Assembly (NCBI RefSeq): GCF_000380565.1
Contig: NZ_AQYJ01000029.1
Coordinates: forward strand, 186,001 to 250,000
Direction of reading: 5' to 3'
DNA: 64,000 nucleotides
Source: Microbulbifer variabilis ATCC 700307
Lineage (GTDB): Bacteria > Pseudomonadota > Gammaproteobacteria > Pseudomonadales > Cellvibrionaceae
Positions 1 through 8,562 of this stretch are shown one piece after another; position 1 is the stretch's first letter; each line of letters begins with the position of its first letter. The notes below the pieces were generated by a model. That model was not told the origin of the DNA and made no database searches. It was given only the letters and a program-made list of their open reading frames with translations. Both the position numbers and the translations under genes were made by a program.

Positions 1-1
1 C

Positions 2-661
2 GCTATGGCCGCCTTTAATCGTATTCGCGCAGGGGTTGAGGGTATGCCTTTGCCCCCCGGTTACCATACAGAGTTCGGCGGTGAATATGAGAGCTCTACG
101 GATGCACAGAAGTCATTGGGTAAAGGGTTGCCGCTGGGATTCCTGATTATGATCCTGGTATCGATCCTGCTGTTTGGCACCGTACGCGAGCCGCTGATTA
201 TCTGGTTGGTGGTGCCCATGTCTCTGGTGGGTGTGGTGGTAGGCCTGCTGCTGACAGGCTTGCCGTTTGGTTTTATGTCACTTCTCGGCGTATTGAGCCT
301 ATCTGGTATGTTGATTAAAAATGCGGTGGTATTGGTGGATGAAATTGAGGTGCAGACTGAAGCTGGCCTGCCACGGTTGACGGCAATTCAACGCGCCAGT
401 GTTAGTCGTTTGCGCCCGGTATTTCTGGCTGCAGTGACAACTATTTTGGGTATGTCCCCGTTATTATTTGATGCATTCTTTGCCGATATGGCAGTGACCA
501 TTATGGGCGGACTGGGCTTTGCAACGGTACTAACCCTGATTGCTGTGCCGGTGTTTTATGCGGTCTTCCATAAGGTGAAGCCCACTGAGGTGCTGGGTTC
601 AGAAGAAGGCTCGAAAAAGAAACTGGAGTCGCAGCCCAGTTCGGAGCCAGTATCTGCCTAA
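2..661 (+). CDS. RND efflux transporter, C-terminal part (cut by window edge)
   Basis: This is the C-terminal end of an inner-membrane RND pump (AcrB/MexF class), which uses the proton gradient to export drugs or other compounds through a periplasmic adaptor and outer-membrane channel. The visible 219 codons hold the last part of the porter domain (PPGYHTEFGGEYE, typical of RND proteins) followed by the final membrane helices, including GMLIKNAVVLVDEIE and the RLRPVFLAAVTTILGMSPL stretch that is conserved across the family. The reading frame is open to base 2, so the true start lies left of the window; the Met at base 5 is internal. The tail after the last helix is hydrophilic and rich in Lys, Ser and Pro. 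A good intrinsic terminator follows. Substrate cannot be told from this part. Confidence 0.93.
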   Translation, partial: AMAAFNRIRAGVEGMPLPPGYHTEFGGEYESSTDAQKSLGKGLPLGFLIMILVSILLFGTVREPLIIWLVVPMSLVGVVVGLLLTGLPFGFMSLLGVLSLSGMLIKNAVVLVDEIEVQTEAGLPRLTAIQRASVSRLRPVFLAAVTTILGMSPLLFDAFFADMAVTIMGGLGFATVLTLIAVPVFYAVFHKVKPTEVLGSEEGSKKKLESQPSSEPVSA

Positions 662-709
662 TCAGGTAAAAGCTGGGTAAAGCTGGCTCAATTGAATAGA
701 CAAAATTGG

Positions 710-742
710 GGCGCAGAAAGGATAACTTTTTGCGCCTTTTTT
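710..742 (+). terminator. Intrinsic terminator after RND gene
   Basis: GGCGCA at 710-715 pairs with TGCGCC at 731-736, with additional AAAG/CTTT pairing inside, and is followed by a run of six T. It ends the efflux operon. Confidence 0.85.
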
Positions 743-904
743 GTTTTCGAAAAACACCTTTCTGATTTCACTGGCAACTTCCCTGTGCTTTTGTCGTGAA
801 ATCTAATTTGATGGGGGATCTGCGAACCAAAATTTGACAGAGGTAATATTCAAAAGCAGGGTTTTCAAGTAGGCTAGTAGCTGGATTTGATTGGTAGTAG
901 TTGT

Positions 905-1456
905 ATGAGTGTTCGATCAATTTCAAAACAGTTTACAGTGATCTGTTTCTTGTTTTTCAGTGTTACCGCACTTGCTGCACCCTACGAGCGGGCCGAATGG
1001 CTGCCACGTTGGTCAGACTTCGATAGTGACTGCCAGGATACCCGCCATGAGCTGTTAATCCGCTTTTCCCTATCCCCGGTTACCTATACCCGCAGTAACG
1101 GTTGTAAGGTGGATACCGGTTTATGGTTGGATCCCTATACCGGCAATTTTTACAGCAAGGCATCAGACCTGGATGTGGAGCATATAGTACCATTGAAGTG
1201 GGCACATGATCACGGCGGGGCAGCTTGGAGCCGTGAGAAGAAAAGAAGATTTGCCGAAGATATTGAGAATCTGTGGTTAGTGGATGATGGGCGCAACCAG
1301 AGTAAGGGGCACAAAGGGCCTGATGAGTGGATGCCCCCTTACGAGCCTGTTGGCAAAATTTATGTTCAGCGCTTTATTTCCATTGTAGAAAAGTATGGAT
1401 TGCGCTTGAGTATTGCTGAATCCAAACAGCTCCGTGCACTGGCAGGTGATAGCTAG
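905..1456 (+). CDS. Secreted HNH-family endonuclease (DUF1524/GmrSD-C-like)
   Basis: A 183-residue protein with an N-terminal signal peptide (hydrophobic stretch ending in VTALAA before PYERAEW) followed by an HNH nuclease domain. The catalytic signature is DVEHIVPLKWAHDHG with the later Asn in IENLWLVDDGRNQSKG and a GPDEWMPP segment, as in secreted DUF1524/HNH nucleases. It should act outside the cytoplasm, perhaps degrading extracellular DNA for nutrient use. I prefer the ATG at 905; a TTG at 887 would add six residues in front of the signal peptide. Four Cys residues in the mature part could form disulfides, which fits export. No clear operon partner: the next gene starts 58 bases later and may be co-transcribed because no terminator lies between them. 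Confidence 0.82.
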   Translation: MSVRSISKQFTVICFLFFSVTALAAPYERAEWLPRWSDFDSDCQDTRHELLIRFSLSPVTYTRSNGCKVDTGLWLDPYTGNFYSKASDLDVEHIVPLKWAHDHGGAAWSREKKRRFAEDIENLWLVDDGRNQSKGHKGPDEWMPPYEPVGKIYVQRFISIVEKYGLRLSIAESKQLRALAGDS

Positions 1457-1514
1457 GGCAAAAGAGATATTTTGCCTGTCATAGCGGCGGGATTTCGTAT
1501 AGCATTTTCGCTTT

Positions 1515-4250
1515 ATGGGTAATACGGCGAATATGCAGGGAAGACAACGATTACTAATTGAGTATTTTCGTCGCTGTTATCAGGCCGATAGCCACGATCT
1601 GTCGCTTTCAAATATTGCTCGACTGGCCGAAAACCGCTGTTCGTTCATTGCTGAACAGGATTACCTGAGTAGCGGTGAGTTACACAGGGTTCCGTTACTG
1701 GATGCCTCTGCCACAAAGCTGATAGAGCTGACAGATGCTTACAGAAAAGAACGCCAGCTAATCTACACTAGTTTTTTTATTTGTGGCCAGCTTTTCAGTC
1801 AAAGCGGTGTAACAAACCAACGTAAGCTTTTTGCACCTCTTTTATATTTTCCCGCCCGGATTTATCGTGAAGATAATAGTTTCGTTGAGATCAATACCAC
1901 CGATCTGCGAATTAATTTTCCTGTGCTTCGGCTAACTCTTAAGCCTGATATTGACCCTGAGGTGATGGGTTCTTTTCCACAGCTTCAGTTTCCTTTGGAT
2001 TCCTCTCAATTGGCTGATGTAGGGCGCTGGATGCATGAACACAGCTTGCTCGGTGGTCTGGAGGAATTGGGTCGCTGGCCGAGTCTCCAGTCAGGAGCCC
2101 AGATTAGGGAAAAGACTAATGCCTCACAGCCAGAGCTAATCAGTGCCGCTGCAATAATCCTGGCTGATCGATCCAGAGGTTCACGTGGCGTTTTGCACGA
2201 GTTAGGGCAGCTGGCTTGTGAGCAAAATCTCCAGGTGCCGCTGCATTTAGTTTTTGGGGGGGAATCTGACAGCTTTATTGCAAGCTGCAGCGAACCCGAG
2301 ATGTTACCTGGGCTATTGAGCCAGGCTCAGGAGCGAGCATTACGCAATGCGGCTCATTTCCCTCTTAGCCTTGTCTCTGGCCCACCGGGTACGGGAAAGA
2401 GCTTTACCATTGCAGCTATGGCTATAGACCAGATGTTGCATGGCGACGCTGTTTTGGTTGTGTCCAAAACACCAGAAGCCATTGATGTGGTAAGAAACAA
2501 ATTACGTGAGAGCTATGGGCTCACTGAAGGCTACGTACATGCGGGGGAGCAGGGATTTACCCGCAGTTTGAAAGCGCACCTGGATACTCTGCTCAAGGAG
2601 GGTGTTGAGCCACCAAAAGAGAGTGCGGCCAAGTTGAGGCGCAGTTTGAAGGAGATTCGAAGATCACTTGGGAAAGCTGAGCGCCGTTTTTCGCGATCGC
2701 TACGGATAGCAAAATTTTTGGGGCCTGCAGGTATGGGGGCTTGGCTGGCTCGCCTGGGTGAGTCGCTACTCCGGCGGCGGCTCAATATGGACGGACTGTG
2801 GGGATTACAAGAAGCTATCGGTCAACTGCGCCAGCGTTTTGAGCAGCAGGCTGCCAGCTATATTAATGCCTGTCGCAGGGAGAAACTTGTCCGGCTATTA
2901 AACAAAGAGAGAAGTAGCCTGGTTAAATTCCATCAGGCTCTGAGGGCAAGGACCTCTAAAACCCAGGCGGAACGATTTGCCAAGACTAACATGAATTTGG
3001 TCTTGCAAGCCTATCCTATTTGGCTGGCAAGCCTGGATGAACTCAACGAGATTTTGCCATTAATGCGCGGCATGTTCGATCTGGTAATTTTCGATGAGTC
3101 CACCCAGTGTGATATTTCAAGTGCGTTACCTGCACTGTACCGAGCCAAACGTGCGGTCGTGGTTGGTGATGGCAAGCAGCTGCGACATATTTCCTTCCTC
3201 CCGGTAAAGCAACAGCAGCGTCTATGGGGGGAAGTCGTTCAGTGCGGAGAACTACCTGCATCTTACAGTTATCGGGATCAATCTCTTCTTGATCTGGTAT
3301 CGGACAATCTGGCTAGCCAGGATGCGGTAACCCTGCTTGATGAGCATTATCGTAGCCAGCCAGAGCTGATAGCTTTCAGTAATCACGCTTTTTACGATGA
3401 TCGACTCAAAATAATGCAGGCCCGCCCTGGGAGTACCCAGGAGCTGGCCCTCTCCTTCCACCCATTAGAGGGAAGGCGAGCCAAGACTGGTAGAAATAGG
3501 GTGGAAAAAGACTGGGTTATTGCTCAATTGCGTAATTATTTTGATCGCTATGATGACAATGCTTTGAAGCCTTCTATTGGTGTGTTGTCCCCATACAGGG
3601 AGCAGGTCGATTATTTGGACAAGGAAATTTCCAAGGCTTTTTCCGCAGCAAAACTGCGAAGTTTTTCGGTACGGGTTGCTACGCCCTATGGTTTTCAGGG
3701 GGAGGAGCGCGATGTAATGCTTCTTTCCCTTAGTCTTGATGACCAATCCCTGCGGGCGGCTGCTTATCTCAATCGTGCCGATATGTTTAATGTGGCCGTT
3801 ACAAGGGCCAAGGAGGAACAGCGGGTAGCATACTCCATTAACCCTGAGCTGTTGCCTCCCGGGCATCTACTGCGTCGCTATTTATCCTTTGTACCAGCTA
3901 ATCTGACGGTGATGCCAAGTGGGGAGTTTTCCTGTGATTTTGCCAGGGAGGTAAGCGCGGAGCTTGATGCGGAGGGTATCGCTCACTGGATTAACTTTCC
4001 TATTGCGGGTCAGCGAGTCGATGTGGTGTGTGAGTACCAGGGAGTGATCCTGGGGGTGGATCTTATTGGCTATCCGGGAGAACACCAGCAGCATTTCACC
4101 ACCCAGGTTTACAAGATACTGCACCGGGCGGGAATTCGGGTTTTGCCTCTGCCTTACTTTAATTGGGTTGAGAACAAGCGGGCTTGTATCGAGCGTCTAA
4201 TTGTAGAGCTTCGCGGAGCGTTGGTGGAGAGAGGCCAGCAGCTGGCTTAG
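1515..4250 (+). CDS. SF1 (Dna2/Upf1-like) helicase with C-terminal nuclease-like domain
   Basis: A 911-residue superfamily 1 helicase. Visible motifs in order: Walker A GPPGTGKS (about residue 289), Walker B VIFDEST, motif III VVVGDGKQLR, motif IV region LDEHYRSQPELIAFSNHAF, motif V TPYGFQGEERDV and motif VI NVAVTRAKEE. Between motifs I and II sits a long Arg/Lys/Glu-rich, probably helical insertion. The last 100 residues (RVDVVCEYQGVILGVDLIG and a following helix-strand pattern) resemble the restriction-endonuclease-like tails of bacterial Dna2/Upf1-type helicases. The first 280 residues have no family I can name. Helicases of this build occur in DNA repair and in phage-defence loci; no defence partners are adjacent here apart from the secreted HNH nuclease. 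Start at the ATG at 1515; the Shine-Dalgarno sequence is weak. Confidence 0.85.
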   Translation: MGNTANMQGRQRLLIEYFRRCYQADSHDLSLSNIARLAENRCSFIAEQDYLSSGELHRVPLLDASATKLIELTDAYRKERQLIYTSFFICGQLFSQSGVTNQRKLFAPLLYFPARIYREDNSFVEINTTDLRINFPVLRLTLKPDIDPEVMGSFPQLQFPLDSSQLADVGRWMHEHSLLGGLEELGRWPSLQSGAQIREKTNASQPELISAAAIILADRSRGSRGVLHELGQLACEQNLQVPLHLVFGGESDSFIASCSEPEMLPGLLSQAQERALRNAAHFPLSLVSGPPGTGKSFTIAAMAIDQMLHGDAVLVVSKTPEAIDVVRNKLRESYGLTEGYVHAGEQGFTRSLKAHLDTLLKEGVEPPKESAAKLRRSLKEIRRSLGKAERRFSRSLRIAKFLGPAGMGAWLARLGESLLRRRLNMDGLWGLQEAIGQLRQRFEQQAASYINACRREKLVRLLNKERSSLVKFHQALRARTSKTQAERFAKTNMNLVLQAYPIWLASLDELNEILPLMRGMFDLVIFDESTQCDISSALPALYRAKRAVVVGDGKQLRHISFLPVKQQQRLWGEVVQCGELPASYSYRDQSLLDLVSDNLASQDAVTLLDEHYRSQPELIAFSNHAFYDDRLKIMQARPGSTQELALSFHPLEGRRAKTGRNRVEKDWVIAQLRNYFDRYDDNALKPSIGVLSPYREQVDYLDKEISKAFSAAKLRSFSVRVATPYGFQGEERDVMLLSLSLDDQSLRAAAYLNRADMFNVAVTRAKEEQRVAYSINPELLPPGHLLRRYLSFVPANLTVMPSGEFSCDFAREVSAELDAEGIAHWINFPIAGQRVDVVCEYQGVILGVDLIGYPGEHQQHFTTQVYKILHRAGIRVLPLPYFNWVENKRACIERLIVELRGALVERGQQLA

Positions 4251-4324
4251 GCAATTAACCTGATTATGAAATGAAAGTTGCGCCGGGGCTGCTAGGCTTT
4301 AAGAAAGTCCAGTTTAAAGCCTCA

Positions 4325-4639
4325 ATGAGTGCGCCTATGAAATTGTGGTTGTTGATTCCCTGCCTCTGGGTTTCTAGTGTGGCGGCTGTTGATATTATTG
4401 TTGTGGATGCGCAACAGCAGCAGGGTGTGCGAAGCCCAACCCTAAGTTTTTGCCAAGCGCGATTCTATGAAGAGGACAAGGGCAGGCTTTACTGTAACTG
4501 GGCAGTCAACTTTCGCTATGCCTGCTTTGTCTGGTGGCCGACCAATAAGATAATTCCGGCTGGAGCGAAGCTGGCTGAGCCAGTGGTTGTTGGCAAATGC
4601 GGTAATGGTGAGCCGGTATACAAGCTTCACCACTACTAG
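4325..4639 (+). CDS. Small secreted protein of unknown function
   Basis: About 100 residues with a clear signal peptide (MKLWLLIPCLWVSSVAA) and a mature part holding four Cys, consistent with disulfides in the periplasm or outside the cell. I do not recognise the family. The start is uncertain: ATGs at 4271, 4325 and 4337 are in frame, and the last two place the hydrophobic core close to the N-terminus as expected. It follows the helicase by a short gap and could share its transcript. No terminator was seen after it. Confidence 0.55.
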   Translation: MSAPMKLWLLIPCLWVSSVAAVDIIVVDAQQQQGVRSPTLSFCQARFYEEDKGRLYCNWAVNFRYACFVWWPTNKIIPAGAKLAEPVVVGKCGNGEPVYKLHHY

Positions 4640-4842
4640 CAGAGTATTATCAACAGAGTGGTAATGGGCTCTAAAAGGGCGGTGCTGTACCCGAGCAAGT
4701 CTATTGAAATCAACCAGTTTCACCCAAGAATCTCTTGAGTTTTCACTCGGTGATCTGTCCCCTCGTTTCCCTGCTTAACCTGTCTGCCACTCAGGCTGAG
4801 GCAAGTGTGACCCAGTGTGCTGGCACCGGAATGAGGGAAGTG

Positions 4843-5157
4843 TTAGCTTTTGTCCTGCTCGGTATAGAGTCCTCGATCTTGCATTTCCCGCGCCTGTTTG
4901 AGGATTTCAGGCATGGCGCTGTCTTCAACAGATAAAGAATCAATGATGGCCGCCAGCAGATCAGCTGAAAACATGCATTTGCTCACTTTGCTACGCAAAT
5001 TCTCAGTGGTCATTGAAATCCCTCTATCGGCCAGGGCCTGGGCCAGATCCCCGTAACGCATACCCTTCAAAGCCATAGAGGCGCGCACATAGCGGGCAAT
5101 GGCCTGTTTGTAAGGAGCCAATGCTTGCTGATTGCCGAGGCTTTGCTTGTGGTCCAT
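4843..5157 (-). CDS. DUF6471 family protein
   Basis: A 104-residue protein matching the DUF6471 pattern: a predicted helical domain with MRYGDLAQALADRGI followed by TTENLRSKVSKCMFSADLL. The arrangement looks like a divergent helix-turn-helix, so a DNA-binding role is possible, but the family has no proven function that I know of. It is transcribed away from the yjf operon, and the 148-base gap between them is AT-rich and must hold both promoters. Whether it regulates the operon is only a guess from the divergent layout. Confidence 0.75.
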   Translation of the reverse strand: MDHKQSLGNQQALAPYKQAIARYVRASMALKGMRYGDLAQALADRGISMTTENLRSKVSKCMFSADLLAAIIDSLSVEDSAMPEILKQAREMQDRGLYTEQDKS

Positions 5158-5305
5158 GGGCTCTACTCCGTTACAGTTGATATCACTATTGTGGTAAATA
5201 CTATCCTTATGTGTATTATTTGCAACATAAGTTTGAAATAAGTTATTGACCGTCGTTTTTTTGATGCTATATTTGTGACCAATATTCCACAGCGAGGGAG
5301 TTGAG

Positions 5306-5710
5306 ATGACCTGGAATCATGAAAACCTGCGCCAGTTGGCGGAAAACCACACTGGGTGGGTAGTCGAGTCTGAGGGTGACTGCCTCAGCATTTCTAACGA
5401 TGAAGGTGTCGATGCGTTTGTCTACGTCGGGGAAAAGCAGATTGTTGTAGAGAGCATCCTGTTTCCAGTGAGCCAGGTTGATGATGTGGCTGCACTGAAT
5501 GAGATGATTCTCCAGACACATCAGTTGGTTCCTTTGACGGCGATAGCCATCAAAAATATTGGCGGCCAGAGCTATTACGTTGCATTTGGTGCGCTGTCTG
5601 TGTCCAGCAAGGACGAAGTAGTTATCGAGGAAGTTGAAACCCTGTTTTCCAATGTGGGGGATTTCCTGGATTTGTATGCAGATCATTTTGAAATGGAGGG
5701 TGTAGCATGA
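5306..5710 (+). CDS. yjfI: YjfI family protein (DUF2170)
   Basis: A 134-residue soluble acidic protein of the DUF2170/YjfI family, first gene of an operon that matches the order of Escherichia coli yjfI-yjfJ-yjfK-yjfL-yjfM-yjfC with one insertion. The fold is rich in beta strands and has no signal peptide. Its molecular job is unknown; the operon as a whole pairs a PspA-like membrane-binding protein with a membrane DUF350 protein and an ATP-grasp ligase, which suggests envelope stress. A purine-rich ribosome site (GAGGGAG at 5294-5300) sits well before the ATG. Its stop overlaps the start of yjfJ in an ATGA, indicating translational coupling. Confidence 0.82.
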   Translation: MTWNHENLRQLAENHTGWVVESEGDCLSISNDEGVDAFVYVGEKQIVVESILFPVSQVDDVAALNEMILQTHQLVPLTAIAIKNIGGQSYYVAFGALSVSSKDEVVIEEVETLFSNVGDFLDLYADHFEMEGVA

Positions 5711-6402
5711 GCCTGAGAAAAATCTGGACTGCCTTGAAAGGTGCGGTAAACGAGGGTACTGAAGCAGTTGCGGACAGCCAGTCTATCCGCATTCTCGACC
5801 AGGAATTACGCGAGGCTAAGGCTGAATTGAAAGCTTGTGATGAGAACCTGACTAAGATCATGGCCAAGCGCAAGCTGGCCGAGAGCAAAGTGGAATCCTT
5901 ACAGGCCGATATTGAGACTTACAGTACTCATGCTATCAGTGCCAGTGAGAAGGGCGATGACAGCCTGGCCCTGGAGTGTGCTGAGCGCGTTACTGAGCTT
6001 GAGGCCCAGTTGGAAACTGAGCAGAGCCTGCTGGAAGGCTTCCTGAACTCCGAGCGCTCACTGAAAGGCAATATTTCCAAAGCCAAGACCAATGTGCGCC
6101 GTATGGAACAGCAGATAGATCAGATCAAAGCGACTGAGTCCGTGCAAAAAGCCCAGGTTGCTGTTTCCTCCCGTCACATGGGTGCTAACAGCAAGATCAA
6201 GACAGCCCTGGACAGCCTGGACCGGATTAAGAGCAAGCAGCAGGAGCGTGCAGCTGAATTGGAAGCGGCGGAAGAGCTGGCCACGGAGGAGAGCGGATCT
6301 AGCCTTGATGCCAAGCTGAAGGCGGCAGGCATCAAGCCCGGGGGCCAGGTCAGTGGTAGTGATAAACTGGCACAATTGCTGGCGAGCCGCGAAAAGGCCT
6401 GA
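5707..6402 (+). CDS. yjfJ: PspA/IM30 family protein YjfJ
   Basis: A 231-residue, almost fully alpha-helical protein of the PspA/IM30 (ESCRT-III-like) superfamily. It begins MSLRKIWTALKGAVNEGTEA, an amphipathic helix of the type that binds membranes, then long charged coiled-coil helices (about residues 25-145), and ends in a C-terminal tail with DAKLKAAGIKPG, which is typical of YjfJ-like proteins. Family members form oligomeric scaffolds that stabilise stressed membranes. It is coupled to yjfI by a 4-base overlap. A strong hairpin plus T-run starts 22 bases after its stop, so part of the transcripts may end here and give more of YjfI/YjfJ than of the downstream products. Confidence 0.88.
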   Translation: MSLRKIWTALKGAVNEGTEAVADSQSIRILDQELREAKAELKACDENLTKIMAKRKLAESKVESLQADIETYSTHAISASEKGDDSLALECAERVTELEAQLETEQSLLEGFLNSERSLKGNISKAKTNVRRMEQQIDQIKATESVQKAQVAVSSRHMGANSKIKTALDSLDRIKSKQQERAAELEAAEELATEESGSSLDAKLKAAGIKPGGQVSGSDKLAQLLASREKA

Positions 6403-6406
6403 TCCA

Positions 6407-7480
6407 GTGCTGCTATTTAAAGTGCGACGCCTTCTGGCGTCGCTTTTTGTTAAGGCAAATATAACAACCATTCTCGTTGCCGTTCTGGGCTATGTGGTCG
6501 GCAGCTATCTGCTGCTGAGTGCTGCGGGAGAAAGCGAGATAATCGCTCCCGAAAACTTTATTTACTGGCTGGTGGTTACCGCATCGACGGTCGGCTATGG
6601 CGATTTCTCACCAGCTTCACCTGCAGGAAAAATCGTGGTGGCGGGCTGGGTGATACCGCTTGGACTGAGCCTGTTTGCGATGGTAGTTACCCGGGTAGGT
6701 TTTGCGGTTTCTGAGTTTGTGCATAGAGGAAAGAGAGGCTTGCGTATGACAAGTAATGTCAATCACACGGTCATTATCGGCTGGAACGGAACCCGAACTC
6801 TGCGCCTGATTGAACTTCTGCTCTCCAAGACCAATGGCACAACGTCTGAAATAGTGCTCTGTGTAGAGGCTGATATTGAAAACCCGATGCCTGGCAAAAT
6901 TGATTTTGTGCGGGTTGAATCTTTCTCCCATATCGAGAGTATGCAGCGCGCCGGACTGGCAGAAGCCGCGAGAATTATTATCGACAACCCGTTAGATGAT
7001 GTAACACTCACTACGGCTTTGTTCTGTGATAAGCACAGCCCTAATAGCCATAAAACTGCCTATTTCCAAGACGAAAATGTGGGTGAGTTGCTGCGTGCGC
7101 ACTGCCCGAATATCGAATGTATTCCCTCTGTAGCGGTAGAGCTTTTAGCCAAGTCTTCGCTGGACCCCGGTTCGGCACGTTTGCACCGCCAGCTTCTGGA
7201 TAGTACTTATGGAATGACACAGTACAGTGTAGAGTATCGAGGGGAGCGGCCACTGCCGTTTGGTCCCCTGTTTGATCATTTCAAACAGGATTTGTCCGCA
7301 ACACTGATCGCTGTCCGCCGCAAGGATGTAATAAAAATCGATGTGAATCCCGCGCTGACAGACCAGGTTAGTAACGGGGATATGCTGTACTACATCTCGG
7401 CCAAGCGGTTAGATGAAAAGCGCTGCTTCGATATAAAAATGAATGAAGGGGAAGGTGTTGGTACATGTTTACCAAACTGA
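6407..7480 (+). CDS. Two-TM potassium channel with RCK-like cytosolic domain
   Basis: About 357 residues. A first transmembrane helix (roughly residues 20-38) precedes the pore loop with the selectivity filter TVGYGD (61-66) and a second helix (about 76-100). The rest is a cytosolic Rossmann-like regulator-of-K-conductance domain beginning NHTVIIGWNGT; its Gly-rich loop differs from the canonical GxGxxG, so nucleotide binding may be altered. Start choice is difficult: GTG at 6353 overlaps yjfJ, GTG at 6407 has AAGG nine to ten bases upstream, GTG at 6422 lies inside a terminator-like hairpin. I chose 6407. This gene is not part of the E. coli yjf operon; its placement between yjfJ and yjfK, and the overlap with yjfK, argue for a shared envelope or membrane-potential function. 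Confidence 0.8.
   Translation: MLLFKVRRLLASLFVKANITTILVAVLGYVVGSYLLLSAAGESEIIAPENFIYWLVVTASTVGYGDFSPASPAGKIVVAGWVIPLGLSLFAMVVTRVGFAVSEFVHRGKRGLRMTSNVNHTVIIGWNGTRTLRLIELLLSKTNGTTSEIVLCVEADIENPMPGKIDFVRVESFSHIESMQRAGLAEAARIIIDNPLDDVTLTTALFCDKHSPNSHKTAYFQDENVGELLRAHCPNIECIPSVAVELLAKSSLDPGSARLHRQLLDSTYGMTQYSVEYRGERPLPFGPLFDHFKQDLSATLIAVRRKDVIKIDVNPALTDQVSNGDMLYYISAKRLDEKRCFDIKMNEGEGVGTCLPN
6424..6448 (+). terminator. Terminator-like hairpin within the 5' end of the channel gene
   Basis: GCGACGCC (6424-6431), loop TTCT, GGCGTCGC (6436-6443) and then TTTTT. The 8-bp perfect stem and T-run fit a textbook intrinsic terminator, yet the bases also lie in the open reading frame of the next gene. It may work as an attenuator between yjfJ and the rest of the operon. 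Confidence 0.7.
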
Positions 7481-8118
7481 TTAAAAAATTTAAGGGGAAG
7501 GAAGCTCCGGTAGTAAAAACGCCGGAGATTATGGGTTTGCGCCTGGGAGCCAGTTTTGAGTTGGACCCACTGGCAATTCGTCTGATCTTGGATGAACTCA
7601 CCATTGAGTCCTGTTCCCCCACACAAATTATCAAAGCAGCTGGTGTGGTGGAGTTGGACGGTACATGGGTTTATCGCTTCTATACCGACGATGATGCTTG
7701 GTTGCAGGTAGTAGCTGAAGGTGGCCAGAGTGATGAGCATGTCGTGGATGTAAAGCTGTTTCACTTTTACGATACCCAGGATGTTTCTAGCCAGCAGGTT
7801 TGGGATACTCTGTTAAAAGAAAAGATAGGCGCTGCCAACTACCAGCTGGATGATCGTTCCTATAGCAGGGTATGGACCTCCACTGGTGATTACCACAATC
7901 CGGTGCACATGGCTGAAAAGACCTATGAAGAGGGCGGAGACTTCTCGCAAACGGATCAATTTACCATGCTGTTCGAACGCGAACTGTCTGATCAGCGCAC
8001 TGAATCTCTGTTTCTCTCCGCTGAAGAAAAAGAAGAGAATGCTGGCTATTTAAGTCGTAGCCTAGTTATCAGTACCGGTATTACACTGACCCCCTCACAG
8101 CTGACTATTCACGGATAA
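7465..8118 (+). CDS. yjfK: YjfK family protein (DUF2491)
   Basis: A 217-residue cytosolic protein of the DUF2491/YjfK family, starting MFTKLIKKFKGK and continuing with a basic N-terminus and a beta-rich acidic body (LRLGASFELDPLAIRL near residue 26). No catalytic motif is visible and no signal peptide is present. It overlaps the end of the channel gene by 16 bases, so it is translated from the same message. Function unknown; its constant co-occurrence with PspA-like and DUF350 proteins points to envelope maintenance. Confidence 0.82.
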   Translation: MFTKLIKKFKGKEAPVVKTPEIMGLRLGASFELDPLAIRLILDELTIESCSPTQIIKAAGVVELDGTWVYRFYTDDDAWLQVVAEGGQSDEHVVDVKLFHFYDTQDVSSQQVWDTLLKEKIGAANYQLDDRSYSRVWTSTGDYHNPVHMAEKTYEEGGDFSQTDQFTMLFERELSDQRTESLFLSAEEKEENAGYLSRSLVISTGITLTPSQLTIHG

Positions 8119-8133
8119 TAAGGAGAAGTATCA

Positions 8134-8550
8134 ATGGACCAGCCTTATGATTTACTGACTGGTATCGTTCATTTTGCGGCTTATTTTGGCCTGTCACTGG
8201 TATTTTTAATTGCGTTTAAATTCCTCTACGCACTGGTGACCCCCCACGATGAGTGGAAGTTGATTCGAGAGGATAAGAATGCAGCGGCTGCTATTGGTTT
8301 TGGTGGTGCGGTGCTCGGCTTCGCCATTGCTGTGGGTGGTGCTGCCAGCAATTCGGTGTCCATTACCGACTTCGCTACTTGGGCGGTGGTTGCGTTAATT
8401 GCTCAGTTGATTGCGTTTGCCATTATCCGTTTCGGGTTTATGCCTCGTATTGTTGAGCGTATTGAAGACGGGGAGTTGTCTGCTGGGATTATGCTGGCAG
8501 CCACAACAATTTCTGTCGGTGTCCTTAATGCTGCCTGTATGAGCTACTAA
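8134..8550 (+). CDS. yjfL: DUF350 membrane protein YjfL
   Basis: A 138-residue integral membrane protein with four hydrophobic segments (about residues 12-32, 52-72, 82-104 and 116-136), matching the DUF350/YjfL family, which consists of duplicated two-helix units. A strong ribosome site AAGGAG lies seven or so bases before the ATG. The family frequently neighbours YjfM-type and glutathionylspermidine-synthase-like proteins, as here. Biochemical role unknown. Confidence 0.87.
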   Translation: MDQPYDLLTGIVHFAAYFGLSLVFLIAFKFLYALVTPHDEWKLIREDKNAAAAIGFGGAVLGFAIAVGGAASNSVSITDFATWAVVALIAQLIAFAIIRFGFMPRIVERIEDGELSAGIMLAATTISVGVLNAACMSY

Positions 8551-8562
8551 GCGGGAGTGAGG

